Source of the DNA: Ignavibacteria bacterium
GTDB lineage: Bacteria > Bacteroidota > Ignavibacteria > Tepidaquicellales > OLB5
Length of the DNA stretch: 64,000 nucleotides
Assembly: GCA_017303675.1 (NCBI GenBank)
Contig: JAFLBX010000002.1
Location: forward strand, 881,091 to 945,090
Direction of reading: 5' to 3'
Shown here: positions 43,709 to 52,841 of the stretch, one piece after another
Layout of the letters: every line of letters begins with the position of its first letter
Numbering within the stretch: position 1 is the first letter of the stretch
The notes under the pieces: model-generated
Told to the model about the DNA's origin: nothing
The model's database searches: none
Seen by the model: only the letters and a program-made list of their open reading frames with translations
Position numbers and translations under genes: made by a program

Positions 43709-44414
43709 CTTTTATTATCCCGTTTATATCATACAGGCTTACAGGCTTACCTTCGATATAGCCTGCAGCGCTTTTGTGAAAACCGCTATTTGAAAATATC
43801 TTCAGGTCTTCACAGTTATTTTTATCTTTTCTTTCCAGCAATTTATCGATTTCAGCAGAATCTTTAAATTCAGTAATTTTTGTATGGAATGTAAAATAAT
43901 GCAGTTTCCCTTCAAATTTAAGTATCCTGTCATTTTCAAACTCATCAGGTGAAATTTCTGCCATATCTTCATAACCAAGATGCAGGTAAACGCTCATTAC
44001 TTCCTTTTCAAAACTCAATCCGTCAAGCATTTTCCAGAAGCTGTAGTCTTTCCGAAGCTTCCAAAAATCATATTCATCCCGTTCTTTTGTGAACTTAACA
44101 ATGGTTTTATGCTCTTCAGTTTTTTCTTTTATCTGTTTAAAATAGAACATTTCTGCCAGTTTGAATAAAAGAGCAGGTACGCCTACACAGATTATTCCCA
44201 GGCTGGCAAAGATAAATACCTGTGTTACTATCTGTATGAAATTATCAGGCTGCACCTTTGTAAAATACAGAACATATACCACCAGCCCGAACGCTATACC
44301 TATGCCAATAGTTAAATGGTGGGTTAAGATATCAGATATCTTCTTATCCCTGGTTTCACTGTTCTTAAGCTGTGCTTTTGTTAAACCGAATTTCTGAAAT
44401 GTCGGTACTTTCAA
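43686..44414 (-). CDS. membrane-anchored Mrr/REase-fold-like protein
   Basis: The 242-residue protein has two hydrophobic segments (about 33-52 and 62-84) and then a soluble domain (about 125-240) with the layout of an Mrr-type restriction fold: GLSFEKEVMSVYLHLGYED, a strand with NDRILKFEGKLHYFTFHTK, and the late motif FSNSGFHKSAAGYIEGKPVSLYDINGI. The catalytic D-QxK pattern appears changed (HTK in place of QxK), so activity is uncertain. Its start is a TTG. It overlaps the start of pyk by 23 bp, suggesting coupling, but no functional link is evident. Confidence 0.6.
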   Translation of the reverse strand: MKVPTFQKFGLTKAQLKNSETRDKKISDILTHHLTIGIGIAFGLVVYVLYFTKVQPDNFIQIVTQVFIFASLGIICVGVPALLFKLAEMFYFKQIKEKTEEHKTIVKFTKERDEYDFWKLRKDYSFWKMLDGLSFEKEVMSVYLHLGYEDMAEISPDEFENDRILKFEGKLHYFTFHTKITEFKDSAEIDKLLERKDKNNCEDLKIFSNSGFHKSAAGYIEGKPVSLYDINGIIKVVRTVKF

Positions 44415-44441
44415 ATTATAAACCGCTCTAAAAAATTTAAG

Positions 44442-45863
44442 TTATTTAACAGTAACCGTATTTGTGTTATCTGCAGGATTCTGTATACATTGTGAATTAG
44501 GTACAACATTAAATGCACCAACATTCCATGTAGCAGATGCAGTTTCATAAAAATTGATATCAAGGTATGTTGATGTCTGCTCATTTACTTCCATAAGCGG
44601 GTTACCGCCAACCGGTGTTACAGGATTATCCTGCAGGCACCCAGTGCCGTTATTGTAGAGACTGAGCAAATACGCGTCATTGCTGCCAGCTCCGAATGAT
44701 GCCGTGTTGCCGGTAAGCAGTATTCCGCCATCGGTTGTGTAAGATATTGATGTACCTGCATCATTGGCAGCGCCTCCGAATATCTTAGCGAAGTTAAACT
44801 CACCATCTCCATATAATTTAACAAGTGCTATATCCTGCTGGTTCTTCGCCAGCTCCTGCAGGTTTCCAGCCAGCAAAAAGCCGCCATCGGGAGTATTTAA
44901 CACCTTTTGGAAATTCGAAACTCCCTGGCCATTTCCGCCGAAAGTTCTTGTCCAGTATACAAAACCATCCTGGTTATCAATATTGAAAACCATAGCGTTT
45001 TCAAAGGCTAAGCCGAATGAGCTTGTTGAGCCGCAAACAATATATCCGTTTGAAGTGTTCTGCAGGTCTTTAATATTATCAAACCCTGCCCCGCCGTATG
45101 TTTTGCTCCATATAAGCACCCCATCGCCGTACAGCTTAAGAATATATGCATCGCCGCCTGTACCGTATGAAAATGTATAGCCACCGATAATATAGCCGCC
45201 CTGCGGCGTGGTTTTAATTGAATTTCCGTAATCGTTTTCAGGGCCGCCATATGCGCGTGCCCACATCAGGCCGCCGGATTGATATATCTTTAAAGAGAAA
45301 ATATCATAATTGCCTATGCTGAATGAATTGGAATATCCTGTTAAAATATATCCGCCGTCACCGGTCTGTATAATGTTGTTTGAATAATCTTCGTTCCACC
45401 ATCTGTAGAGCTTGCTCCACTCAATGACCCCGGCCTGATTAATTTTCATGGCAAACGGGTCAAAAGTTCCGCTGAATGATGATGTTGTGCCGCTGATAAT
45501 AAAGCTGCCGTCTGAGGTTTTTTCTATTGAAGTAGCCTGGTCGTTACCTGAGCCGCCGTATAGATTTGACCATACAATGTTGCCTGAACCGTCAAGCTTC
45601 ATTATGAATATATCATTATCGCCAAAAGCGCCTGAAATTGTATAACCGCATAAGATCACACCGCCGTCACTAGTCTGGCGTGAACCGGTGATAAGATCTG
45701 AGAGCTGCGAACCGAATGTTTTTGAGAAAATTTTTGTAGTATCAAGTACCACCGGCGGGTCAATAGGAGTAATTATTTCTTCGCCCTGCTTACAGGCTGA
45801 AAAATATATTGCCGAAAATGTAAAAAATATGATTAAGATGCGAAGCTGTAAGTTTCTTAACAT
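44442..45863 (-). CDS. propeller-type lipoprotein
   Basis: The 473-residue protein has a signal peptide ending in the lipobox FSAC (C24), so LspA should process it. About eight repeats of the form TxDGGxILxGYTxSFG...DxFIxKLxxxGxIxWSxxYGG follow, typical of a beta-propeller of the SBBP or 'delta-60'-like type. The C-terminus (residues 410-473) is a short separate beta-region with no T9SS motif. It is probably surface-exposed. Function unknown; no enzyme motif is visible. Confidence 0.82.
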   Translation of the reverse strand: MLRNLQLRILIIFFTFSAIYFSACKQGEEIITPIDPPVVLDTTKIFSKTFGSQLSDLITGSRQTSDGGVILCGYTISGAFGDNDIFIMKLDGSGNIVWSNLYGGSGNDQATSIEKTSDGSFIISGTTSSFSGTFDPFAMKINQAGVIEWSKLYRWWNEDYSNNIIQTGDGGYILTGYSNSFSIGNYDIFSLKIYQSGGLMWARAYGGPENDYGNSIKTTPQGGYIIGGYTFSYGTGGDAYILKLYGDGVLIWSKTYGGAGFDNIKDLQNTSNGYIVCGSTSSFGLAFENAMVFNIDNQDGFVYWTRTFGGNGQGVSNFQKVLNTPDGGFLLAGNLQELAKNQQDIALVKLYGDGEFNFAKIFGGAANDAGTSISYTTDGGILLTGNTASFGAGSNDAYLLSLYNNGTGCLQDNPVTPVGGNPLMEVNEQTSTYLDINFYETASATWNVGAFNVVPNSQCIQNPADNTNTVTVK

Positions 45864-45892
45864 AAAAAGATTAAATTATTTTACTTATAGTT

Positions 45893-46045
45893 TTAAATTA
45901 AGCGCAGTATATACTGAAGTATCACTGTAGAAGACCAGTATAAGAACGCTATAAATGAAACAACAAGCGAAAATATGACCAGAATAGTGGATAAAACAAA
46001 TACCGTGAATGCGGTGTAATAAAAAATCCTGAAGAACCTCTCCAT
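45893..46045 (-). CDS. 50-residue membrane protein
   Basis: This short minus-strand frame of 50 residues starts MERFFRIFYYTAFTVFVLST. It has one or two membrane helices (FVLSTILVIFSLVVSFIAFL) and ends YILRLI. A longer overlapping frame in another phase (45885-46076) has a less plausible composition. The ATG is preceded by AAATTTTTAGGATTT. It is 30 bp upstream of the lipoprotein gene. Function unknown. Confidence 0.5.
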   Translation of the reverse strand: MERFFRIFYYTAFTVFVLSTILVIFSLVVSFIAFLYWSSTVILQYILRLI

Positions 46046-46222
46046 AAATCCTAAAAATTTTGATTAAAATAACCATAATTGCAGGTTATTGCAAGTCTTA
46101 TTAAACCTTAATGAAACGATTTCGATTGGTTTGACGTTTAATTAACAAAGAAATAACCGTTCTGTAACTATATATTTATTTAAAGTTAAGTGTAATTAAA
46201 TGGAGCTAAATTATTGGATTAC

Positions 46223-46254
46223 TTGATTTTTAACTTGCTTTTTAATTATATTTG
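46223..46254 (+). promoter_or_regulatory. candidate Bacteroidota-type promoter
   Basis: TTG at 46223-46225 and TATATTTG at 46247-46254 match the Bacteroidota -33 TTG and -7 TAnnTTTG elements with a 21-bp gap, about 100 bp upstream of the 83-residue gene and nadE. Confidence 0.5.
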
Positions 46255-46351
46255 TAACATTAGGAGATGAGGAGACTAGAAATTTAAGTTACCGTATCCA
46301 GAAAAAGGTTATATTAATAAACTAATAGTCCGAAAGGACGGGAGGGCATAA

Positions 46352-46603
46352 ATGAAGCCGACAGTTAAGTCAAAGACCGATAATCCGTTAAGCGAGCTGA
46401 TTGACGATGAGACATATAATAATTTGAAAAAATACAAATTATTGGATGAAAAAGCTATCCGTGACTATAAGATCCGCCAGATGTACAAAGATATGAGAAG
46501 AGAAATGAGTGCTGGCGAAGCTATAGATAAAATACAAGAGATGTTCCCCTATCTTCAGTTTGATACAATAAGAAAGATAGTTTACCAGGTTTCAAAGAAG
46601 TAA
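46352..46603 (+). CDS. small helical protein, 83 residues
   Basis: The product is a small basic, helical protein with a repeated charged pattern (KYKLLDEKAIRDYKIRQMYKD and MSAGEAIDKIQEMFPYLQFD). The last part resembles a helix-turn-helix-like or recombinase N-terminal segment, but this is unsupported. The ribosome site GGGAGGGC lies 6-13 bp upstream. It precedes nadE by 45 bp and could be its operon partner. No family is recognised. Confidence 0.65.
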   Translation: MKPTVKSKTDNPLSELIDDETYNNLKKYKLLDEKAIRDYKIRQMYKDMRREMSAGEAIDKIQEMFPYLQFDTIRKIVYQVSKK

Positions 46604-46648
46604 AATCTGCACATATTCTGATAAAATGGCTTATAAAGGGAAAAAGAA

Positions 46649-47527
46649 TTGGAAGAACCCGTAATTAAAGCCTCACGAAAAAACTCTTCAAAAAGATCAA
46701 ATCCATTTGAAATACCTGTTAACCAGGACTTAGTTAAGGTCCTGGTTAACTTTATACACAGTGAAACAACACGCTTCGGGCTGAAAAAAGTTGTATTAGG
46801 CTTAAGCGGCGGAATTGATTCCACTGTTGCCGCATATTTAGCAGCGTTAGCACTTGGTCCAAAAAATGTGCTTGGTGTTATGATGCCCTACAAAACCTCA
46901 AGCGCTGATAGCGTAAGCGATGCCCTTTCAGTTGTAAAAGACCTCAAAATTAAAAGCATGCTGATTAACCTTACGGGCGCAGTTGATTCGCTTGCTGAAA
47001 ATGATCCGGATATACTGAAAAATAAGGTAAGGTTCGGGAATATCATGGCAAGAATGAGAATGATATGCCTGTATGACCAGTCAAACGAAAAAAATGCCCT
47101 TGTGCTTGGCACGGGGAATAAGACTGAAATTCTGCTGGGATATTCAACATTGTATGGCGATAGCGCAAGCGCGATAAATCCATTAGGCGATCTTTACAAA
47201 ACCCAGGTTTGGCAATTGGCAGAGCTTCTTAAATGTCCCAAACAAATTATCAAGAAGAAGCCTTCGGCTGACCTGTGGAGCGGGCAGACCGATGAAGGGG
47301 AGCTTGGCTTCACCTACCGCGAAGCTGATGAGCTGCTCTATTACATGATAGACCAGCGTTATAGTGATGAGGAGCTTACCGATCTTGGCTTTAAGCTGCA
47401 ATTCATAAAAACCCTGCGCGGCAAGATAAGGTTTAACCAGTTCAAACGCGTACCGCCGATAATTGCAAAGGTCTCAAACCGCACTGTTAATGTCGATTTC
47501 AGGTATAACAGGGATTGGGGAAGTTAG
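46649..47527 (+). CDS. nadE: ammonia-dependent NAD+ synthetase
   Basis: It converts nicotinic acid adenine dinucleotide to NAD+ using ATP and ammonia. The 292-residue product has the P-loop LGLSGGIDSTVAAY near residue 52, ALVLGTGNKTEILLGYSTLYGD near 155, and PSADLWSGQTDEGELGF near 215. It lacks the N-terminal glutaminase domain of glutamine-using NadE, so ammonia is the likely donor. The start is a TTG; an upstream ATG is out of frame. Confidence 0.93.
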   Translation: MEEPVIKASRKNSSKRSNPFEIPVNQDLVKVLVNFIHSETTRFGLKKVVLGLSGGIDSTVAAYLAALALGPKNVLGVMMPYKTSSADSVSDALSVVKDLKIKSMLINLTGAVDSLAENDPDILKNKVRFGNIMARMRMICLYDQSNEKNALVLGTGNKTEILLGYSTLYGDSASAINPLGDLYKTQVWQLAELLKCPKQIIKKKPSADLWSGQTDEGELGFTYREADELLYYMIDQRYSDEELTDLGFKLQFIKTLRGKIRFNQFKRVPPIIAKVSNRTVNVDFRYNRDWGS

Positions 47528-48095
47528 CAGTTACAGGCAGCAGGCTAGCCTTACTGAGCAGAGCGAAGGAAGGTTACAGGCTGCAAGTTTCAGGTTATAA
47601 GTTGCAGGTTAAAGCAGAGGCGCAGGTAATGCGTCTTTTTTTATGCTGAGGATCAAAACAAAATTTCACGACTAAGGCACTAAGGGCAGAAAGTATATTC
47701 CCTTCTTGAGAGGGGTGTCCGGCACTTGGCGGACGGGGTGTGTTAAACTAACATTACAACCATTAAAGCAACCACACGCAAATTTTATATTTTATCACTC
47801 TCTTTAAAACAGTTAACCACGAATTGCACAAATTACACGAAACGAGAGACTTGTCAGTTCGAACCGATTTCGATGCCACCAAAGCTGGTTAAAGCCAAAA
47901 AGAAGCTCTATAAAACCGCCCGAGTCGTTACAGCAAGCAGGTGTTTACTACAGAGCTGAGTCGTTAAGGGTTTTTATTTCACTTATACAAAAATTCATCG
48001 CCCCCATGTTTGAGGAGAAGCGGAAAGAGAAGAATAAAAGCAGTTGACTAGAAACCAATCCTAAATGGAGTAATAGCTTTGCATAATTAGATATA
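47528..48095. other. gene-free repeat-rich region
   Basis: It contains a degenerate AGGTTACAGGCTGCAAG minisatellite (47528-47615) related to the array at 5.4 kb, a palindrome around CCCTTCTTGAGAGGGGTGTC (47701-47720), and short fragments such as ACCACGAATTGCACAAATTA that recur in many bacterial intergenic regions. No gene, tRNA or riboswitch is seen. Confidence 0.55.
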
Positions 48096-49118
48096 TTATT
48101 TTAATACATTTAAATCAGTTGAAATTTTAAACACCCCTTGCTGAAATACTTCCTTAATAGGACCTTTTGTAAAATTGTTTATGTAACCAACATTGATATT
48201 AACTTTATCTTCAATGTAAAGCCCCAGCCTAATACCAAAAGAGGCACTTAAGAATGAATTATCGTTTAGTTGATTAAATACTTCTTTTAAGTTATTTCCA
48301 ACAACGGCATTTGCACTAAAATTTAGATTAATCCAAAATACACCTGATTTTTCAGGGTTGAAACCATCTGCTGCTTCCCAAGCTCCGGTTTGAAAGAAAA
48401 AATCCAATGTACCAGCAAAATTAAAAAACTCTCTTGAAATTCTATTCACTGTATCTGTTCCAGAAACATATTTTGCAATTATTGAGCTCTTAAGATTAAG
48501 TTTGGTTAAAGATAATTTGTTATTCTTTCCAATTAGCTTGTGATCGTGTTGTATGTAGAGATTAATTAATCCACCAATTGGATTTAATAACTCAGCAGCT
48601 GTCTTTTCATGATTTAAATCATCTTTCAAATTAAATGGTGACCCAATAAATAAAAAAATTGGTATCTTAAATCCTTTCGGTTCACCAACGTTAACCTTTA
48701 AAAGTTGCAGATTTGGCAAAAAATTACTAACATCTTTTACAATAGAGAATGAAGTTTTCTCCAAAAACTGAACATTTCCTTTATCTTTCAACATTAGATA
48801 CTTGTCCCTGGTTTTATCCAACGTATTGACATTTTCTTTTAATTCTATAATTTCGATTTCTATGTCTTTTTTTTCTCTTTTCTTTCTTTTTAAAATAAGT
48901 TCCTTATCTATTTCAGATAGATTAGTGTCAATTTCTATCTTTTTAATTTGTTGATTAATTCCATCCAATTCTTTTAATTTTTTACTGAGTTTGTCTTCTG
49001 TTTCGTTAAGTTTATCAGTGATAAGGTCGGGTTTTGAAATGTAATCAATATTTATCACTTGACTAACGCTACAATGAACAAAAAATAACATACATAAAAT
49101 TGTTGTTTTTCTTTTCAT
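48096..49118 (-). CDS. secreted coiled-coil/outer-membrane-like protein
   Basis: The 340-residue protein has a signal peptide (MKRKTTILCMLFFVHCSVS), a lysine/glutamate-rich coiled coil at about 30-120, and a C-terminal half with alternating hydrophobic residues ending in FKISTDLNVLK, compatible with beta-strands of a small barrel. No family is recognised. It lies downstream of another secreted hypothetical gene on the same strand (gap 60 bp), so they may be paired. Confidence 0.65.
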   Translation of the reverse strand: MKRKTTILCMLFFVHCSVSQVINIDYISKPDLITDKLNETEDKLSKKLKELDGINQQIKKIEIDTNLSEIDKELILKRKKREKKDIEIEIIELKENVNTLDKTRDKYLMLKDKGNVQFLEKTSFSIVKDVSNFLPNLQLLKVNVGEPKGFKIPIFLFIGSPFNLKDDLNHEKTAAELLNPIGGLINLYIQHDHKLIGKNNKLSLTKLNLKSSIIAKYVSGTDTVNRISREFFNFAGTLDFFFQTGAWEAADGFNPEKSGVFWINLNFSANAVVGNNLKEVFNQLNDNSFLSASFGIRLGLYIEDKVNINVGYINNFTKGPIKEVFQQGVFKISTDLNVLK

Positions 49119-49135
49119 AACACCTAACAGTTAAA

Positions 49136-49163
49136 TTTATACTTTCACCCGACTATCCCTCCG
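49136..49163. repeat. CCTCCGGGTGG repeat, first site
   Basis: CACCCGACTATCCCTCCGGG and its near copy at 49851 flank the 217-residue gene: CACCCGA...CCTCCGGGTG, a hairpin-like direct duplication around the gene. Confidence 0.6.
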
Positions 49164-49177
49164 GGTGGTTGAGGGAT

Positions 49178-49831
49178 TTAATTTTGATTTTTGCAATGAT
49201 TAATGATTTCTTTATAAACTTCTTCATTTATGTTATATAGCTTATGCATAACATTATTTGCCCAAATATATATTTGATAATTTGATCCTTCAGCATGAAG
49301 TCTTATTTCTTTAATCTCACCAATTCTTAAGTGCGTGATCTCAAATGCGGTATTTTGTTGATTTGTTCGCTTAAGCTTAATATATTTTTCGGTAAGTTCA
49401 TATTTATCCCATAAAATTTCTTGTACTTCTTCACCCATTAACATTAACTTGACAAAGGAATCATGTGAACCTGAGCTATACAATGTTATTCTGCGAAATC
49501 CTATGTTTTCCTCTGTGGTTGTGAAATAAATTTGAGTGAACTTCCCTTCATCATCAACAACTATTTGGTTTATTTTTGTTTTATTTATTAATAGAAAATA
49601 ATTACCCTGGTTTAAATATGCAGGATCATATAAATAAATATAATCTTCGTAAATTTCTACGTTTTTAAATCCCCAAGTATTATTGGGCTGATTCTCGTTT
49701 CGTGAATCAAAGCCTTTTTTCTGATAGCATTCACCATATCTTCCTTTTACCTTAACAAAATCTTCTTGTGAAAATAAACCTGTATGAGAAAAAACGATAT
49801 ACCCCAAAATTAAAATTATTGCTTTCTTCAT
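49178..49831 (-). CDS. secreted hypothetical protein, 217 residues
   Basis: A signal peptide (MKKAIILILGYIVFSHTGLFS) precedes a beta-rich domain with alternating basic and aromatic residues (WGFKNVEIYEDYIYLYDP, YFLLINKTKINQIVVD). No catalytic motif is visible. Its expected site is the periplasm or outer membrane. It is upstream of, and probably co-transcribed with, the coiled-coil protein at 48096. The nearby 49136-49160 and 49851-49873 sites carry CACCCGAC...TCCCTCCGGGTG repeats on either side of the gene. Confidence 0.6.
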   Translation of the reverse strand: MKKAIILILGYIVFSHTGLFSQEDFVKVKGRYGECYQKKGFDSRNENQPNNTWGFKNVEIYEDYIYLYDPAYLNQGNYFLLINKTKINQIVVDDEGKFTQIYFTTTEENIGFRRITLYSSGSHDSFVKLMLMGEEVQEILWDKYELTEKYIKLKRTNQQNTAFEITHLRIGEIKEIRLHAEGSNYQIYIWANNVMHKLYNINEEVYKEIINHCKNQN

Positions 49832-49850
49832 TTTTGTTATCTTAATTCTT

Positions 49851-49878
49851 CACCCGACCATCCCTCCGGGTGTTTGAG
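49851..49878. repeat. CCTCCGGGTG repeat, second site
   Basis: CACCCGACCATCCCTCCGGG is followed by TGTTTGAGGG; it differs from the first copy at one or two positions. It is the second copy of the flank, on the upstream side of the 217-residue gene. Confidence 0.6.
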
Positions 49879-50220
49879 GGTTTGTTTGTTTATCAATTTG
49901 CTCTTAGCGACTCCGCGACTCTGCGGTTATTTCTTTTTGCTTTTTCGCTACATCCCTCGACGGGCTCGGGATGAGGAGATTTAACTCCGTGTCTCTGTGC
50001 CTCTGTGTTAGTCTAAAAAACCTCACCCCTCCCGCGTTAAGAGAGGGGGAGAAATTGCCGGGCTTTAAAATTGCCGCAGGCTTTATCACGCGTGCAAGAG
50101 TGAAATCTTTTTCAAGTAGCAATGAACAATTAATGATGGTTATCGATTTCCTGCAACCTGCAACCTGAAACATGTAACCTGCTACCTGCAAATTGTAACC
50201 TGCAACATGAAACCTTATAC
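49879..50220. other. repeat-rich gap
   Basis: The stretch has CCTCGACGGGCTCGGGATGAG near 49956-49976, a CTCC-rich palindrome around 50025-50051, and a degenerate AACCTGCAACCTG minisatellite at 50150-50215. An apparent minus-strand frame (49904-50224) is made of these repeats, so I do not call a gene. Confidence 0.55.
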
Positions 50221-50514
50221 TCAATTTTCGAATATATAAAGAAGCTCTTTGCCGAAAACTAAATACTGGGCTGAAAAATCATTTGCTGCATCTGCATACT
50301 CCGCAAGACAAAGATTCACAGCGCCAAATGAACACAAAAGATATTTTGCTTCATCCCTGGGAATGCCTGCATTCATTGCTTCGCCAAGCAGCTTTTTCAG
50401 CTCACCCGGCAGCTCCTTCCATCTGCGTTCTTCGCGCTTAAGCTGTTTTTGCCCCAGCATTTTATAAATTACTTCAAACAATTTTTCTGATTGATTGCTC
50501 AATATTCCGTACAT
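50221..50514 (-). CDS. hypothetical protein, 97 residues
   Basis: It encodes a soluble, mostly helical protein of 97 residues (KLFEVIYKMLGQKQLKREER, LKKLLGEAMNAGI, then a cysteine-containing region AKYLLCSFGAVNLCLAEYAD). No family or motif is recognised. It is monocistronic, with a 420-bp gap upstream. Confidence 0.55.
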   Translation of the reverse strand: MYGILSNQSEKLFEVIYKMLGQKQLKREERRWKELPGELKKLLGEAMNAGIPRDEAKYLLCSFGAVNLCLAEYADAANDFSAQYLVFGKELLYIFEN

Positions 50515-50937
50515 TTTATGTTATGCGAGTATAATAAATCATTTCCGCACTTTGCAAAGACCCCAAATGCACTATGTGAATACCGTTTTTAGGGGAAAAT
50601 GCTGATTTCTGCTTATAAATAATGATTTTAAGCAAACATGTGAATTTTTTTTACATAAGATTTTTTTTATTTAACCCCGAACTTTATGAAAAACTTAAAA
50701 TTTGGAACAAATGTACGGTTTTGGGTGTATTGGAAATAAGATGTTCTTACATCTGCGAACCCTGAAAGGGTTCGACTACGGGAGATTTGGAAAAATGAAT
50801 GTAGTCGAGCCCTTTCAGGGCTCGTTTGAAATAAAGGGGTTTTGATTATTTGTGACCCCCTCCAACTCCCCCTCTAAGGGGGAGGGTTATTAATTTCATT
50901 GAAAATCCGTAAATTTTAAACTATATTACAAGTTCGT
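50515..50937. other. gene-free region with a long inverted repeat
   Basis: An inverted repeat of about 20 bp per arm, GAACCCTGAAAGGGTTCG at about 50757-50774 against CGAGCCCTTTCAGGGCTCG at about 50806-50824, spans the middle. CTCC-rich palindromes follow at 50855-50887. No gene is seen. Confidence 0.5.
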
Positions 50938-52743
50938 ATGATAAATAAAAACCTCGTTGTAATTGCGGTTATATTCACAATAATTGCAGGTTCTATTACT
51001 TTTTCACAGGGTAAATATGAAGCTTCAACTGTATTAAAGGAAAAATTCACCGATAAAAACGGCAATGCTTTAACCGGTAAAGGCGTGATAATTGGCGATG
51101 TTGATTCAGGTATTGATGTTTTCCACCCTATGTTCTTTTTTGCTGATGGCGGAGAGTTCAGTTTTACTGATGTGAACGGTGACGGTGTTTTGACTTTAGG
51201 TGAAGATGGCGTTGATCTGGATGGTAACGGCACTATTGAAAGCAAAGAGATCATCCGCTACCAGGAGATCCGTGATAACACATGGGGAATGTTAGGCTCA
51301 ATTGGTCAGCAGTCAGGCAAATATAACCCCGAATTCGATTTTTTATATGTTGATGTAAACGGAAACAAGAAACGTGATTTCGGTCCTGCTGCGGGATTCA
51401 CAGAAAACGATCCCACATACGGCGAACAGTTCTTTATTTCTATAGATGGCAACAAAAACGGCAAGATAGAAGCCGGCGAAAAGATCATTGGATTAAAAAC
51501 CTCAAAGATACGTTCTGTTAGACAGCGTGATGATGTTATAAGAAGGCGCGGTGTTGATCTTATCATGACAGAAGAAGATAAGAATGGCCACGGAACAGGC
51601 GTTGCCGGATTGATAATCGGCGGTCATTACGGTGTACAAAAGATTCACGGCATAGCACCTGATGCTGAAATGGTTTTTTCAAGTATCCGCTATGATTACA
51701 CTCCCCGCTTTGTACGCAACTTTCCGGATCTGTTTGGATTTTTGCGCGATGAAAAAGTTAATATACTTTTGATTGAAGATGGCGAGTGGATGTGGGAATT
51801 TATGGACGGATCCTCACCTGAAGAAGAGATACTTAATCAGATGGCGCGCGACGGCGTAACAATTATAGGCGGCGCAGGCAATATGTCAGGCGGCAATATG
51901 GTTCTGATAGATAAGCTTAAAACAGGTAAAAGTGTTACATATACAGCAAGCTGTTCAGGCAAGCCTGATGAAGATGTAAAGAAAAATGACGGGGTGTTCT
52001 TCAGCTTTTTATGGCGTGACCCTGAGAGTAAAATTAAGTTTGAAGTTGAAACTCCCGACGGCAAATCAACAGGTGAGCTTTCAGAAGGCAGCGGCATATT
52101 AAAGACCGGTCAATACAAAATATTCTACAGCCGCGAAGTCTCACCAAAAGGCACGGTAATGATGAAATTCGGGGCATCTACCCAGGATTCAGATATAGTG
52201 CGCGGGAAGTTTAAGATTAAAGTAACAAGCGATAAAGACCAGGAGCTCCGCGGATACGTTGTTGATGTAACACAGTCATGGAGCGGTAATGCAAGGTGGA
52301 TTAACTCCCCTGCAATCACCGATGAATCAAACATCTGCTTCCCTTCAACAGCGGATAGCTGCATGGCAATAGGGGCATATGTGTTCAATATGGGCTGGAT
52401 GGATGAAGTTGGAGCGCTTGCAAGCTACTCGAGCAAAGGATATAACATAACAGGCAAGCTTGGTGTTGATATAACGGGACCTGGACACTCGACTTTCAGC
52501 ACAGAAAAGAACAATACATACCAGATCTTCAGCGGAACAAGCTCCGCAGCACCCCATGTAGTCGGCGCGGCAGCTTTGCTGCTTCAGTATGATCCCGCAT
52601 TGACACATGAAAAAATAAGGATGATACTGCTGAACTCCGCAAGGAAAGATAATTTCACCGGCAGTGTGCCAAATGCTGAATGGGGTTACGGTAAGCTTGA
52701 TATTGAAGGCGCAATAAAATATTTAATGAATTCAGGGAATTAA
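50938..52743 (+). CDS. secreted S8 subtilase with calcium-loop insertions
   Basis: This is a 601-residue subtilisin-family peptidase, probably exported via its signal peptide (MINKNLVVIAVIFTIIAGSI). The triad is visible: D56 in GDVDSGID, H in KNGHGTGVAGLI near residue 218, and S in GTSSAAPHVVG near 535. The D-to-H spacing of about 160 residues is unusually long because of EF-hand-like or dockerin-like acid loops (DVNGDGVLTLGEDGVDLDGN at residues 79-98, IDGNKNGKIEAGE further on). A beta-sandwich follows the H region. No T9SS tag is seen at the C-terminus. Confidence 0.88.
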   Translation: MINKNLVVIAVIFTIIAGSITFSQGKYEASTVLKEKFTDKNGNALTGKGVIIGDVDSGIDVFHPMFFFADGGEFSFTDVNGDGVLTLGEDGVDLDGNGTIESKEIIRYQEIRDNTWGMLGSIGQQSGKYNPEFDFLYVDVNGNKKRDFGPAAGFTENDPTYGEQFFISIDGNKNGKIEAGEKIIGLKTSKIRSVRQRDDVIRRRGVDLIMTEEDKNGHGTGVAGLIIGGHYGVQKIHGIAPDAEMVFSSIRYDYTPRFVRNFPDLFGFLRDEKVNILLIEDGEWMWEFMDGSSPEEEILNQMARDGVTIIGGAGNMSGGNMVLIDKLKTGKSVTYTASCSGKPDEDVKKNDGVFFSFLWRDPESKIKFEVETPDGKSTGELSEGSGILKTGQYKIFYSREVSPKGTVMMKFGASTQDSDIVRGKFKIKVTSDKDQELRGYVVDVTQSWSGNARWINSPAITDESNICFPSTADSCMAIGAYVFNMGWMDEVGALASYSSKGYNITGKLGVDITGPGHSTFSTEKNNTYQIFSGTSSAAPHVVGAAALLLQYDPALTHEKIRMILLNSARKDNFTGSVPNAEWGYGKLDIEGAIKYLMNSGN

Positions 52744-52841
52744 AACGGCAAACGTGAAACGGTAAATGTGAAAAGTAAAAAAATACAATCATAAAATAAA
52801 AATCAAAGATAATAACTAACAATAACACTTTAAATTAACAG

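Noticed and set aside
45885-46076. A 63-residue minus-strand frame
   Set aside because: It overlaps a better 50-residue membrane frame in another phase and has a poor composition.
49904-50224. A 106-residue minus-strand frame
   Set aside because: It is made of AACCTGC-type minisatellite and other dispersed repeats.
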